This document shows, one piece after another, positions 10,375 through 19,752 of a stretch of 64,000 nt of DNA. The position numbers and the translations under genes were made by a program. The stretch comes from Tridacna crocea. Taxonomy: Eukaryota; Mollusca; Bivalvia; Cardiida; Cardiidae. Under the pieces are notes generated by a model. The model was not told where the DNA came from, made no database searches, and was given only the letters and a program-made list of their open reading frames with translations. The first letter of the stretch is position 1; each line of letters begins with the position of its first letter. The stretch spans positions 57,542,192 to 57,606,191 of the forward strand of contig OX031061.1 of assembly GCA_943736015.1 (NCBI GenBank), in the 5' to 3' direction.

Positions 10375-10643
10375 CAACCGTTAAGAATGAAGGATTTTGA
10401 AAATATTCAGGGAATATGAGAAAATAATTGAAAAAAAATTCTACTCATTAAAAGAAACAGGTAAGTTTTGACACATTTGGTTTGTTATCTCATAGGCTTT
10501 CAATCTGGATGAGTATAACATTTGTGGTCTGATAAAGATTTAATCCTTTACCCAGGAACAATTTCATTTTTTAATGACCCTGAGGAAGAAGCTTTTTGAA
10601 AACATAATGGCTAAGGAGAAAATGCTTCTAAACATTAATTTTG

Positions 10644-10910
10644 GTTGGTTGTTGTATTGGGGTTTAACGCCACTTTAACGGCGAAGGTCATATCATGGCG
10701 GTCGGTGACGCACGTGTGTTTCCTGGCTTTCTCACACCGGTACTAACACAACTTTCTTTCCAAAGCCACCGACTACTTTTCTTACATGCTTCGGCAGAGG
10801 TGAGAGGCGAAAATGCGCCGGAAAGAAAGTTTGCTTCAACCGGGTATCAAACTCAAAACCACCAGATCATGAGTCCAACACGCTCACCACTGAGCCACCC
10901 GGGCGGGCCT
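10644..10910 (-). mobile_element. SINE-B, complete, 267 bp
   Basis: On the minus strand it starts with a tRNA-like head: A-box TGGCTCAGTGGTGAGC and B-box-like GAGTTTGATACCC. It ends in a TTTAACGCC domain and a CCAACC-type tail (plus strand GGTTGGTTGTTG). An 11-bp duplication, CATTAATTTTG, flanks it at 10633-10643 and 10911-10921. The element is Pol III-transcribed by type and relies on a LINE for mobility (established for SINEs). Confidence 0.9.
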
Positions 10911-10953
10911 CATTAATTTTGAGCAACCTTAATTTGTGTCATGCATAATATCA

Positions 10954-11171
10954 CGCTGTGTGGTGTCCATGGTCGTGAAGTAGGGCGTCGGCCTCATAAC
11001 CTAATGGTCCTGAGTTCAATACCCGGGAGGGGATGTCAACTTTGGGATTTTTCATTGGCCCACACATTCTGTGCGAGTACTGGTGTAGTTCCCAGGAAGC
11101 AGAATCGAGAGAGATTAGTATAAGTTGTAAGAACTTGTTTCTCAATCGATGTAAAATAAATATGTTTAAAC
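10954..11171 (+). mobile_element. SINE-C, complete, 218 bp
   Basis: The tRNA-like head carries CATGGTCGTGAAGTAGGGC (A-box region) and GAGTTCAATACCCGGG (B box). The 3' end reads AAAATAAATATGTTTAAACT. TAATATCA flanks it at 10946-10953 and 11172-11179. It is near identical to the copy at 13.2 kb. Confidence 0.88.
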
Positions 11172-11215
11172 TAATATCATCCTTTCAATTTGAATAAGTC
11201 CAAAATTTCAATGCA

Positions 11216-11582
11216 CAGCAAACAGGAAAAGAATAGTCCTCTGACTAACAACTCAATCTAACAACCCAAGAATGTAATCAGGAAATCTTTTGAAGGACAA
11301 ATGTTAAAGCATATTATGTTTCTAGGGCCTAAAAACTAACAAAAACATAGGCTTCCCATGACAGAGTATTAATTTGCAAAAATTAACGAAATCTGAATTT
11401 TGATGAGTGTTTTCTCTCAAAGCTCACAGGTTGATCTCCACTTTCGATGAGTCATGTGGTGACTTTATAACACTTCGGCTAATTTATATTCAAGAATTAA
11501 CATTCTTGTTCAACATAAAACCCAACTCTTGGGTACAGACTTGTTAGTAACACTGTTACAGTGACAGTAATTAGATCGCCAT
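11216..11582. other. No gene or recognised repeat
   Basis: AT-rich unique-looking sequence without notable structure. Confidence 0.45.
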
Positions 11583-11809
11583 TATCTCTTTACCACACGA
11601 GAAAATTTTAGACTGGTCCAAATTGAAAGCATTTGCAGACGACAAATAAAGGTGACTGAAAAATTGAAATTTGTTCTGGGAAGGGTAGAAAACACTGTGG
11701 GAAAAGGAGAAAATGCTGGTTACCAGCATTTTCTCCTTTTCCCACAGTGTTTTCAAAAGACTTCTTTCTCAGGGGCATCAAAAGTAGGGATTGTGTGGTA
11801 ATGGGTTAA
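11583..11809 (-). mobile_element. M1 MITE, reference-quality copy
   Basis: B end left (TCTCTTTACCACACGAG), A end right (GGATTGTGTGGTAATGGGTTAA). The 65-bp palindrome from AAAACACTGTGG to CCACAGTGTTTT is perfect and has no loop beyond one central base. There is no ORF beyond the translated palindrome, so it is non-autonomous. The TTAA plus CCCATTACC ends suggest piggyBac-type mobilisation by a transposase encoded elsewhere. Confidence 0.92.
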
Positions 11810-11831
11810 ACGAATCAATGAACTTCTCACT

Positions 11832-12027
11832 TTAACACTCTACTAAATGACAAAATATTGGGCCAGATTGAAAGCGTTTGCAGATGAAAAAATAACTGTT
11901 GGTCAAATGATTACTACTATCTTTGAAAAAGAAAAAAATTGTGAGGAAAAAGAGAAAATGCTGGTTGCCAGCATTTTCTCCTTTTCCAGACAACGTTTTC
12001 AAAAGCTTCGGTACTGGGAGCCATTAA
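11832..12027 (-). mobile_element. M1 MITE, right arm shortened
   Basis: TTAACACTCTACTAAATGAC starts it. The A arm is cut to CTTCGGTACTGGGAGCC before TTAA, which it shares with the next copy. Confidence 0.82.
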
Positions 12028-12252
12028 CTCTTTACCACACAATCCTGACCTTTAACGACTCTGAAAGAAAAGCCTTTTGAAAACATTGAGGGCAAAGGAG
12101 AAAATGCTGGTAACCAGCATTTTCTCCTTTTCCCACAATGTTTTATACCATTCCCAAAACAAATTTTAACTTTACAGTAGCACTTATCGTATCATATGCA
12201 AATGCTTTTATTTTGGTATAGTCTAAAATTTAGTTGTTTGGTAAAGAGTTAA
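12024..12252 (+). mobile_element. M1 MITE, full length, shares TTAA with left copy
   Basis: TTAACTCTTTACCACACAATC to TTGTTTGGTAAAGAGTTAA, 229 bp with both TTAA. Stem mismatches are few (GAGGGCAAAGGAG). Confidence 0.92.
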
Positions 12253-12253
12253 A

Positions 12254-12496
12254 ACTAAACAGGATTGTGTGGTAGAGGCTTAAGTCTGCCTCCATCCAGC
12301 AGCAATATTTTAGACTTGTTTAAATTTGAAACATTTTTATATGACAAATCACAAAATGTATTGCGATTCATCTTTGATAGAAAATACTGTTTTAAAAGGA
12401 AAAAAAAAAGCTGGTCACCAGCATTTTCTCCTTTTCCCATGATGTCTTCATCTTCTTCAGGGTCATGAATGCATGCAGCAACTTGCCACAAGGTTA
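12254..12496 (-). mobile_element. M1 MITE, diverged
   Basis: A stray M1 end (GGATTGTGTGGTAGAGGC) precedes a B arm beginning at GCAGCAATATTTTAGACTTG. The left stem is replaced by an A-rich stretch, and CTGGTCACCAGC marks the centre. It ends in AAGGTTAA shared with the next copy. Confidence 0.7.
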
Positions 12497-12724
12497 ACCC
12501 TTTCCCAAACAATCCCTGGTTTTTACAACCCTGAGATAGAAGCCTTTTGAAAACATTGTGGGAAAAGGAGAAAATGCTGGTAACCAGCATTTTCTCCTTT
12601 TCCCACAATGTTTTCTACCCTTCTGGAAACAAATTTCAATTTTTGAGTTGTGTTTATTTTATCGACTGCAACTGCTTTCAATTTGGACTAATCTTAAATT
12701 TTGATGTTTGGTAAGGAGCTAAGG
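12494..12724 (+). mobile_element. M1 MITE, full length, perfect palindrome
   Basis: TTAACCCTTTCCCAAACAATC and CTGAGATAGAAGCC precede the palindrome. The B arm runs to GTTTGGTAAGGAGCTAA, with a mutated right TTAA. Confidence 0.9.
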
Positions 12725-12739
12725 ATCCATAATTATTCT

Positions 12740-12951
12740 GACCCTTCACCAAACAATTTTCCGTTCAAGTGACTTGAAATGTTAAAGGAGGCCTATGAAA
12801 ACATGACCAGCATTTTTTAATTTTCCCACAATGTTGTGAACCCGTCAAAAATCTAATTTCATCACATGAGCATGCAAGCTACTTTCAGCTTGCTCCACCA
12901 AAGCCTTCAACATGCGCCAGTCTTAAATTTTGTCATTTGATAAAAATTAAA
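12740..12951 (+). mobile_element. Decayed M1 MITE, core deleted
   Basis: ACCCTTCACCAAACAATTTTC and a final GTCATTTGATAAAAATTAA are recognisable. Only GACCAGCATTTTTT of the core remains. Confidence 0.6.
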
Positions 12952-13225
12952 CATCTGCCTCTCCATTAGAGTGTCATATTGACATTAAACTTGATATTTA
13001 TGATGCCAGTATTGTCAAAAAATATCTCCATACCAATATGCTGAAAAATGTTACTGGATAATAATACAACTCAGCTTATTTAATTCCATATCTACATCAT
13101 ACCTTGTCATGGGCACAGACATGGGTGCTGCTGGTATGGCATTCACTGCACTAATACTTTTGGTTGGTGGGGCATGCCGCACCAATAAAGTTGGCTGATG
13201 CAGTATGATACTACACCAATAACAT

Positions 13226-13444
13226 TGTAATGTCCATGGTCGCGAGGTAGAGTGTCGGCCTCACAACCTAAAGGTCCTGAGTTCGATACCCGGGAGAGGG
13301 TGTCAACTTTGGGATTTTTCATTGGCCCACAAATTCGGCGCGAGTACTGTTGTAGTTCCCAGGAAGCAGAATCGAAAGAGATTAGTGTAAGTTGTAAGAA
13401 CTTGTTTCTCAATCGATGTTAAAATAAATACGTTTAAACTAAAA
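13226..13444 (+). mobile_element. SINE-C, complete, 219 bp
   Basis: Same head and body as the copy at 10954, with GAGTTCGATACCCGGG as B box. The 11-bp duplication ACCAATAACAT is perfect at 13215-13225 and 13445-13455. Few differences between the two copies suggest recent activity. Confidence 0.93.
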
Positions 13445-13567
13445 ACCAATAACATGATGCCAGCATAGCTTTGCGCCTTTGGCGCTCGCAATCACACTGT
13501 CAAAGCTCAATTTGCAGCATCAATCGAAATAACATGGCTTCACTTCTGGTTGTCCATATCAAGGAGG

Positions 13568-13725
13568 GTTTGTATTTTGATACACTGTCGTCATTGCCAG
13601 CACCATGTATATCATCAACAACAACAATGGCAGCAATGAAAAGCAACCAATCACTGAAAAAACTGCCAATGTAATTGAGAGACCCAGTAGAAAAATAAAT
13701 GTACAAACTGCCATCAGAAATGTTC
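13568..13725 (-). CDS. Possible terminal exon of a two-helix membrane protein
   Basis: On the minus strand an acceptor-like TTTTCTGTAG precedes an open frame at 13725 that reads to a TGA at 13568. It encodes about 51 residues with two long hydrophobic stretches: TFLMAVCTFIFLLGLSITLA, then a second one from LLPLLLLMIYMVLAMTTVY. The tail is YQNTNPP. The segment lies outside recognised repeats. The family is unknown to me. Hydrophobic frames can arise by chance from AT-rich DNA, so the call depends on finding upstream exons. Confidence 0.3.
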
Positions 13726-13773
13726 CTACAGAAAATTGAGACAAGTGTTTGCTTTCTACTGGAGCATAAGGAT

Positions 13774-14003
13774 TTAACCCTTTACTAAACAATTCCTGGT
13801 TTTTACAACTCAGTGCAAGACATTCTTCTGAAAACATTGTAGGAAAAGGAGAAAATGCTGGTAACCAGCATTTTCTCCTTTTCCTACTGTGTTTTCTATT
13901 CTACTGAAGTCAAGTTTCAATTTTTGAGTAATGTTTATTTTGTTGTCTGCAAATGATTTCAATTTGGACCAATCTAAAAGTTTGTAGTTTGGTAAAGTGT
14001 TAA
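13774..14003 (+). mobile_element. M1 MITE, full length
   Basis: TTAACCCTTTACTAAACAATT to GTTTGGTAAAGTGTTAA. The stem reads GTAGGAAAAGGAG/CTCCTTTTCCTAC: paired changes on both sides keep the hairpin. Confidence 0.92.
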
Positions 14004-14228
14004 CTCATTACCAAAGGACAACATTTTTGGCTTGTCCAAATCGAAAGCATTTGCAGACAACAAAATAAAAGTGACTGAAAATTTGAAATTTGTTCTGTGA
14101 AGGGTAGAAAACATTGTCGGAAAAGGAGAAAATGCTGGTTACCAGTATTTTCTCCTTTTCCCACAATGTTTTCAAAAGGCTTCTTTCTAAAGGTCGTCAA
14201 AAGTAGAGATTGTGTGGTAATGGGTTAA
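14000..14228 (-). mobile_element. M1 MITE, full length, back to back with left copy
   Basis: It begins at the TTAA that ends the previous copy (TTAACTCATTACCAAAGGAC) and ends GTGTGGTAATGGGTTAA. The two copies are in opposite orientation. Confidence 0.92.
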
Positions 14229-14802
14229 AGAACAGAGTACTCTTCCCGTGAAATGTATCCTGTAGGTGCACATCCAAACTGCATGATACAGTCCAGGGAC
14301 TTGTATGATGGGTAGTGTGAAGACAATTACCTATGAGATTCATTGTTATACAAAAATTACAACTTTTACAATAATATTTTAGAACGTTGTCAACTGCAAA
14401 ACTAAATCACAGCATATAGATGCCATTATGCTTCATTGCTATTGCTTTTAAATCTGACAAACAGTTTAGTTGAAATGATATCCCCCGCCGAAAAATATAC
14501 TTGACAGTGTAACTTAAAACCGCTCTCAGACGGCCATTTTTCATCAAAACAAAAAATAAAAAAAAAGTTGTATCAGCAGAATAGGTTATTGTACACATGT
14601 ATAGAGTTTCAAGAAATTCCATTAAATGGTACCAGACGGACTTACAAACGAACGGACAGAAGGACGGACAACACTTAAACTATACCCTTTCGCCTTCAGC
14701 AGGGAATAAAAATTTTGACTTGAAAAGTTCCATAACTATGTCAAAATTGTTTCAAAGGTTACTTCCTTTTCTAGTATTATTTCCAGTTTAATTGTTTTAT
14801 CA
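14229..14802. other. No gene; one GGACGGAC-type repeat scrap
   Basis: Near 14640-14715 GACGGACTTACAAACGAACG and an ACTATACCCTTT...AGGGAATA pair resemble the ends of the repeats at 16.13 and 28.45 kb. The rest is unassigned. Confidence 0.4.
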
Positions 14803-14993
14803 TTAACCAGACGATAAAATATCAGACTGGTTCAAAATGAAAGCATTTGCAGATGACAAACTAAAAGTGTCCCCAATGGGGACAATCTGTCCTTGATAGG
14901 CAAGAAAACTTTGTTTGAAAAGGAAAAAATGTTGATCCTAAAACTTTCTCCCATAAGCTTGTTAAAAGGTGAGATTATGTTGTAATGGGTTAA
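14803..14993 (-). mobile_element. Diverged M1 MITE
   Basis: TTAACCAGACGATAAAATATC starts it and TTGTAATGGGTTAA ends it. The right stem and A arm are partly deleted. Confidence 0.72.
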
Positions 14994-15399
14994 CAATCAA
15001 CAACAAGCCAGAATTACAAGTAAACATATTCAGTTATGACAACAGAAATAAACCCCAATGGTAATGTTTATATTATCGGAAAACTTCATTACATAAACAT
15101 GAGCATTAATTAAGTACCACCTCTTTTTATGTTATTAGGTTGTGTTCAACACAATGCAGTTGCACTCATTAATGAGGAAACCTAACACTAATGATTATAA
15201 ATTTGTTAACAAAACGCTCCTAAATGTCAATCCATCATTTACCAACAATGCTTCTAATTTTAGCTATAATTTATTGACAGTCAGTTAAAGATACTACATG
15301 CGTCGAAAAATGACCATGTCCAGAACTATAATATTCACAGAGACTAGGTCAATGGTGAAAATTTTTTCAGTGTTCATGCCCGAGCCTACGGCAATGCCG
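14994..15399. other. No recognised feature
   Basis: Unique-looking AT-rich DNA. Confidence 0.4.
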
Positions 15400-15640
15400 A
15401 CGTAAGTACATGGTGTATCCTCCCTTAGCATGGATGACAGCAGCAACCCTCCTCCTCATGCTGGAAATCAAATGCTACATTCACATCATTGGGATCTGCC
15501 ATTAGGCATCAAGTGTACCTGAGCCTATATCTGTAGAATATGAACACAGTGGATCCCTTGCTTAAAAAAATTGACAGCCAAGCTGGTCCCTTCAAATGCT
15601 CCATCAGGTTCAGATCAGGGCTTTCTATGTGCCCAGGTAA
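15400..15640 (-). pseudogene. Tc1/mariner-type transposase remnant, C-terminal part
   Basis: Reading the minus strand, 15631-15580 encodes SPDLNLMEHLKGPA, matching the DLNxxEH signature around the last catalytic acidic residue of Tc1/mariner transposases. Nearer 15470-15409 a frame encodes SSMRRRVAAVIHAKGGYTMY, typical of the extreme C terminus in that family. Frameshifts and stops separate the blocks, and the catalytic-core region upstream is missing. It is a dead fragment with no visible terminal repeats. Confidence 0.75.
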
Positions 15641-15737
15641 CATGTCAATTTTTGGGGCCTAGATTAATTAACACTCATGTCTATATTAATACAGGTATGC
15701 ATAAGGTCATTTCAGTAATTGATTTCATTAATCTGTA

Positions 15738-15965
15738 TTAATCCATTACCACACAATCCCTACTTTTGACGCCCCAGAGAAAGAAGCCTTTTGAAAACAC
15801 TGTGGGAAAAGAAGAAAATGCTGGTAACCATTATTTTCTCAGTTTCCCACAGTGTTTTCTGCCTTTCCCAAAACAAAATTTTAATTTTTCAGTCACCTTA
15901 TTTTGTCGTCTGCAAATGCTTTCAGTTCGGACCAGTCTAAAATTTTCTCGTGTGGTAAAGAGTCA
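15738..15965 (+). mobile_element. M1 MITE, full length
   Basis: TTAATCCATTACCACACAATC to GTGTGGTAAAGAGTCAA. The right half of the core has diverged (GGTAACCATTATTTTCTCAG). Confidence 0.88.
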
Positions 15966-16129
15966 ACTCTGTTGAGTAAAATTCACAGGAGCCCAATGAA
16001 TAAGTAAGTAAGCACTAGACATACATGTGTCACGCATGTAACATGCATGTGTTATAATGTGTCTTACCCATAGCTTGATTCTGCTTTCAGTACATTTTTT
16101 TCATATAAACCTATATTCCCCAACACAAA

Positions 16130-16310
16130 CTAGAGCTGTAACTGAATGTGACTAATAATACCCCTGCCAGCATTTTGACAGAAACAGGCAATTATTTGTA
16201 CACAGACGGACACAAACGCGGACAAATGGTTGGACGGACGCACAGACAGACAGGCTGATTCCAGTATAAAATCCCCGAAAACATTTATTTCGCAAGGATA
16301 CAATACAAAC
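16130..16310 (+). repeat. ACTAGAGCTGT-type dispersed repeat, copy 1
   Basis: It shares a start (AACTAGAGCTGTAACTGAATG), a GGACGGAC-rich stretch and the end block ACAGGCTGATTCCAGTATA with 28446-28790. This copy lacks the middle ~170 bp. The family is common in mollusc sequence as I remember it. Confidence 0.65.
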
Positions 16311-16496
16311 CATGAATGAAATTTTATCCTGTAAGAGATATACCAGAAAATGTCAACTGTTTCTGAGGACATTGCTACAGACGTAGATGCAGACACAGAT
16401 GACAGAGATGGCGACACAGTTATGATAATCGTCACCTCAAAGGTTTCTTTAATAATAGTCGATCTATAAAAGACAAGTCCAGACTGCCATTATGAT

Positions 16497-16663
16497 AACC
16501 TTTCACCACAATATCCCGAATGCTGGCAACCAGCATTTTCTACTTTTCTCACAAAGATTTTTACAATTCAAAAAACAAATTGAATAATTTGAGCCACACT
16601 GACATTGTCATCTTCAAAGGTTTTCTACACATTCAAAGTTTTGTTGTCTGGTAAAAAGAGTTT
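16497..16663 (+). mobile_element. M1 MITE lacking the A arm
   Basis: CACCACAATATCCCGAATGC fuses the A terminus directly to the palindrome centre CTGGCAACCAGC. The B arm ends TTGTTGTCTGGTAAAAAG. Confidence 0.65.
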
Positions 16664-16756
16664 AAGCACCTTCATTAACATTTGTACTTAGTTATATAAT
16701 AACTGCATTATTATGCTAGACATTAAAGAACTATGTTTTTGTTGGATACGATCTCT

Positions 16757-16985
16757 TTAACTCTTTACCACACAATCCTGACTTTTAACGACCCTGAAAA
16801 GGAAAGCTTTTGAAAACATTGTGGGAAAAGGAGAAAATGCTGGTAACCAGCATTTTCTTCTTTTCCCACAGTGTTTTCTACCCAGCTGGAAACAAATTTC
16901 AATTTTTGAGTTATATTTATTTTGTTGTCTGCAAATGCTTTCAATTTGAACCAGTCTAAAATTTTGTTGTTTGGTAAAGAGTTAA
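16757..16985 (+). mobile_element. M1 MITE, full length
   Basis: 229 bp from TTAACTCTTTACCACACAATC to TTGTTTGGTAAAGAGTTAA, with a near-perfect palindrome. The 99-residue minus-strand frame across it is only a translation of the MITE. Confidence 0.93.
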
Positions 16986-17267
16986 AAGAGCAAAATTTTT
17001 TATAAATATCTAAATTAACTGAAAAATACTGCCATAAAATGAATGTCAGCTCAGATGATATCACTGATTCTAGGTAACAGTTGTGAAAGTCACATAGTAT
17101 GTCGCCTGCAATGGGATTTTTACTGCTGCTTGTCTCAGAAAATCAGATTATTAAATTTTTGAGATCAAAAGAGCATAATTGCAATGCAAATAAAAAGTTA
17201 GCTTTACAGTCTAGTCCTAAACATGGTAAATTCTCGCCAATATGTTATAAATTGTCTTGTTTACGCT

Positions 17268-17337
17268 GTCCTCAATGTTTTCAAAAGCTGTTTTCCTTGG
17301 GGTCGTTAAAACTCAGCATTGTGTGGTAATGGGTTAA
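17268..17337 (-). mobile_element. M1 MITE right-end fragment
   Basis: CAATGTTTTCAAAAGCTG through GTGTGGTAATGGGTTAA. Confidence 0.7.
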
Positions 17338-17344
17338 AGACAAA

Positions 17345-17458
17345 TTAATTGTGGCTCACACTTCATTTTAGAAACAGTAGCAAATATTTTTGGAGAAAAT
17401 GCTTGTTTCTGGCATATTCGCCATTTCCCAAAATACTTTTCACATAGCTCTTTCTTTA
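17345..17458 (-). mobile_element. Decayed M1 fragment
   Basis: TTAATTGTGGCTCACAC, GGAGAAAATGC and CCATTTCCCAAAATA survive in M1 order. Confidence 0.45.
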
Positions 17459-18007
17459 AAGACGGCCCTTCAGATTTTGAGACTAAAACTTTACAAAAGT
17501 TAAAAAAAAGTATCCTTATACTCCCAAAGTCTTACTATTTTCATTCATAAAACCCCAGTAGTCGAAACCCATCCAACAGCAACAGAAATTAGAGGTTTAC
17601 TAAGGCCCAGGTCAACACAGACGGGAAACATGTTCTATTTTTAGATGAGCAACTCGCTCATTTACACACTGGAAATACACATGCAAAGCTTCAAACATAA
17701 GAGTCCGAAGAAGATATTATGAAAAATAATTACATGTTTATTATATTATGGAATTTAAGCATCATTAGTCAGATGCCAGTCACTTAACATTCCCACAATG
17801 CTTCTTTTTATTTTTGGCGCGAAATCTAAAAATAGCTTAAGAGGCTACGTAGCCTTTTCAGGGAATACCATCAAAAAAATGTTGTTTTTTTTTGTAATTT
17901 TATAATTCTTAATAATTGATGATTTGTATGGTTTTTTCATATAAATTTCAATAGTATATATATATTTTTTAATTTGGTGTGATGTGAAAATTCTAAATAC
18001 CCACCTT
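17459..18007 (+). mobile_element. N1 element, 549 bp, TA-flanked
   Basis: It begins AAGACGGCCCTTCAGATTTT and ends ACCCACCTT, each bordered by TA. Internal landmarks are CCCAGTAGTCGAAACCCATC, GATGAGCAACTCGCTCAT and TTAAGAGGCTACGTAGCC. It has no transposase ORF. The TA flanks fit a Tc1/mariner-type MITE. Confidence 0.85.
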
Positions 18008-18061
18008 TAATGTCATTAAAATACAGAGTTGTTGAGTAAAGGCTTACAATACTTGTACTTA

Positions 18062-18291
18062 TTAACCCTTTACCTGATATGCCAATTTGAGGCTCTTCTA
18101 TTTCTGCAGCAAATAAAGATATGATGTCAGAAATATTGACAAATGAGGATACAAATATCTGATTGAGTGGAAAACATTGTGGGAAAAGGAGAAATTGCTC
18201 ATTCCGAGCAAATTATCCTTTTCCCACAATGTTTTCAAAAGCTGTCTTTTGTTGATGCGTCAAAATGAGTATCTATGGAGTAAAGGGTTAA
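18062..18291 (+). mobile_element. M2 MITE, copy 1 (M1-like core, different arms)
   Basis: Ends are TTAACCCTTTACCTGATATGC and GGAGTAAAGGGTTAA. The core AAAACATTGTGGGAAAAGGAG matches M1, but the hairpin centre is AAATTGCTCATTCCGAGCAA. The arms (GAGGCTCTTCTATTTCTGC, CAAAATGAGTATCTATGGAG) share nothing obvious with M1. Confidence 0.88.
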
Positions 18292-18549
18292 GGCATACAG
18301 ATAATGTTTTTTTTTTGTCTTGAAGCATTAAAGCATACTATTATTTGAAATATAGTAGCAAAACTATTTTGGCTTATAAACAGGCAATTTTTCTTTCCAA
18401 GAAAATGTATGACTTCAGTTAAGACTCGAGTAATCCGTAATTGTTGGGCTAATAGACGCTGCTTCCCCACACTGATTATGGGTTATCCGAATTCTGAACC
18501 AAATCTGTATGATTTTGGCTACGACAAGTCCCACTAGGGTGCCCGATCC

Positions 18550-18780
18550 TTACCCCATTACCACACAATCCCTACTTTTGACTATCTTTAGAAAGAAGCC
18601 TTTAAAAAACATAGTGGGAAAAGGAGGAAATGCTGGTAACCAGCATTTTCTCCTTTTCCCACAATGTTTTTTACTTTTCGCATTAAACAAATTTCAAATT
18701 TTCAGTCACTTTTCTTTCGTCATCTGCAAATGCTTTCAATTTGGACAAACCTATACATTTGTCGTTTGGTAATGAGTTAA
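18550..18780 (+). mobile_element. M1 MITE, CCCATTACC subfamily
   Basis: TTACCCCATTACCACACAATC to GTCGTTTGGTAATGAGTTAA. The palindrome is nearly perfect (one GGAGG change). Confidence 0.9.
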
Positions 18781-18956
18781 TTTGGCCATAACTGTGCCCA
18801 ACAGATTTTAATGGTAACCTATCCCAGGCTGTAAATGTTACATTGGTTCCCCTTTCGATAATTTTAATTTAAAGGAAATACAGATATATCATAAAATATC
18901 AAAATTTTGGCATGACATACAAGTAGAATGATAATGCCAGAGCTCAAACAATACTT

Positions 18957-19282
18957 CATTATCTCTAGCTAAATGGCATTCTACAAATACATATCTATCT
19001 AATTCAGGCATTCTTGGTACAGAACCAGACTACTTTTCTATGCGACAACCGATAGTTTGTATTTCAAACTTAAATGTTTACTCAATAAAACACAACCTGG
19101 TGCAATTCATTCAGCTAAGAACAGCTAGCATGTAACCTATGCACTCCCCTTTTATCAAAACAGCCCCTACAGGCTTGGGTAATAGCTTCAGTACAGGCCC
19201 TACTTTTCCCTAGTATATGGGGTTGGTGATGCATTATAGCAGACAGGTCAAATCTTGGAAGAATGCGACATGAGCAGACAAC
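18957..19282 (-). mobile_element. T-family element with 10-bp target duplication
   Basis: AACAATACTT at 18947-18956 and AACAATACCT at 19283-19292 flank it. It starts CATTATCTCTAGCTAAATGGC and carries TTTTCTATGCGACAACCG and TGGTGCAATTCATTCAGCTA, as in the other copies. The part with the micro-ORF has diverged beyond recognition. It ends ACATGAGCAGACAAC. Confidence 0.82.
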
Positions 19283-19292
19283 AACAATACCT

Positions 19293-19752
19293 CAGTGTTT
19301 TCTTCAGAAACAGCCTTGCTAAAAATGTTAAAAACCCATAGTATTATTCACCAAACAAAGAAATGGGTTTACTTCAAAAACTTCGTAATAACTACTGCTT
19401 GTAACAAACTGTAGTTCATAGTGAACCGACGAAATGAATAAGTATGTTTCCAAGACATCTGTTTCAAGATGTAATGAGCTCACTTTTATCAAAGTGTTGG
19501 AAACATCAACATTTTAACATTTTCTAATTATTTCAAAATGTGTACTTAAACAGTCAAGCCTTTTAACATAATTATATTGGCAGCATTTCCGTCAGATTAC
19601 GTCAATAAATTAACTCTGAGAATTACAAAACAACTTACATGTATGTTTTTACTGCGAAACAGGCAAATAGGTTCTCAAAAAAACTATGGTGAAATGAGCA
19701 AATACTACATTGGTAACAGCATTTTTCTGCCTCTTACACTGTTATCTACTTT
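19293..19752. other. No recognised feature
   Basis: AT-rich sequence with no clear reading frame or repeat. Confidence 0.4.

Larger units (their letters stand above)
10541..11215 (+). mobile_element. Decayed M1 MITE holding two SINEs
   Basis: The A side (TTTAATCCTTTACCCAGGAAC, CCTGAGGAAGAAGC, GGAGAAAATGC) occupies 10541-10643. B-arm sequence (CTTTCAATTTGAATAAGTCC) resumes at 11182. Removing the SINE-B and SINE-C insertions with their duplications restores a continuous M1 outline. Confidence 0.7.

Noticed and set aside
12255-12608. 117-codon minus-strand ORF
   Set aside because: It spans two adjacent M1 copies and their hairpins.
16765-17064. Recurrent peptide like GKGENAGNQHFLLFPQCF in many reading frames, as if a conserved protein family
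   Set aside because: It is the translation of the M1 palindrome (GGGAAAAGGAGAAAATGCTGG and complement) and appears wherever a copy lies in frame. It has no independent coding evidence.
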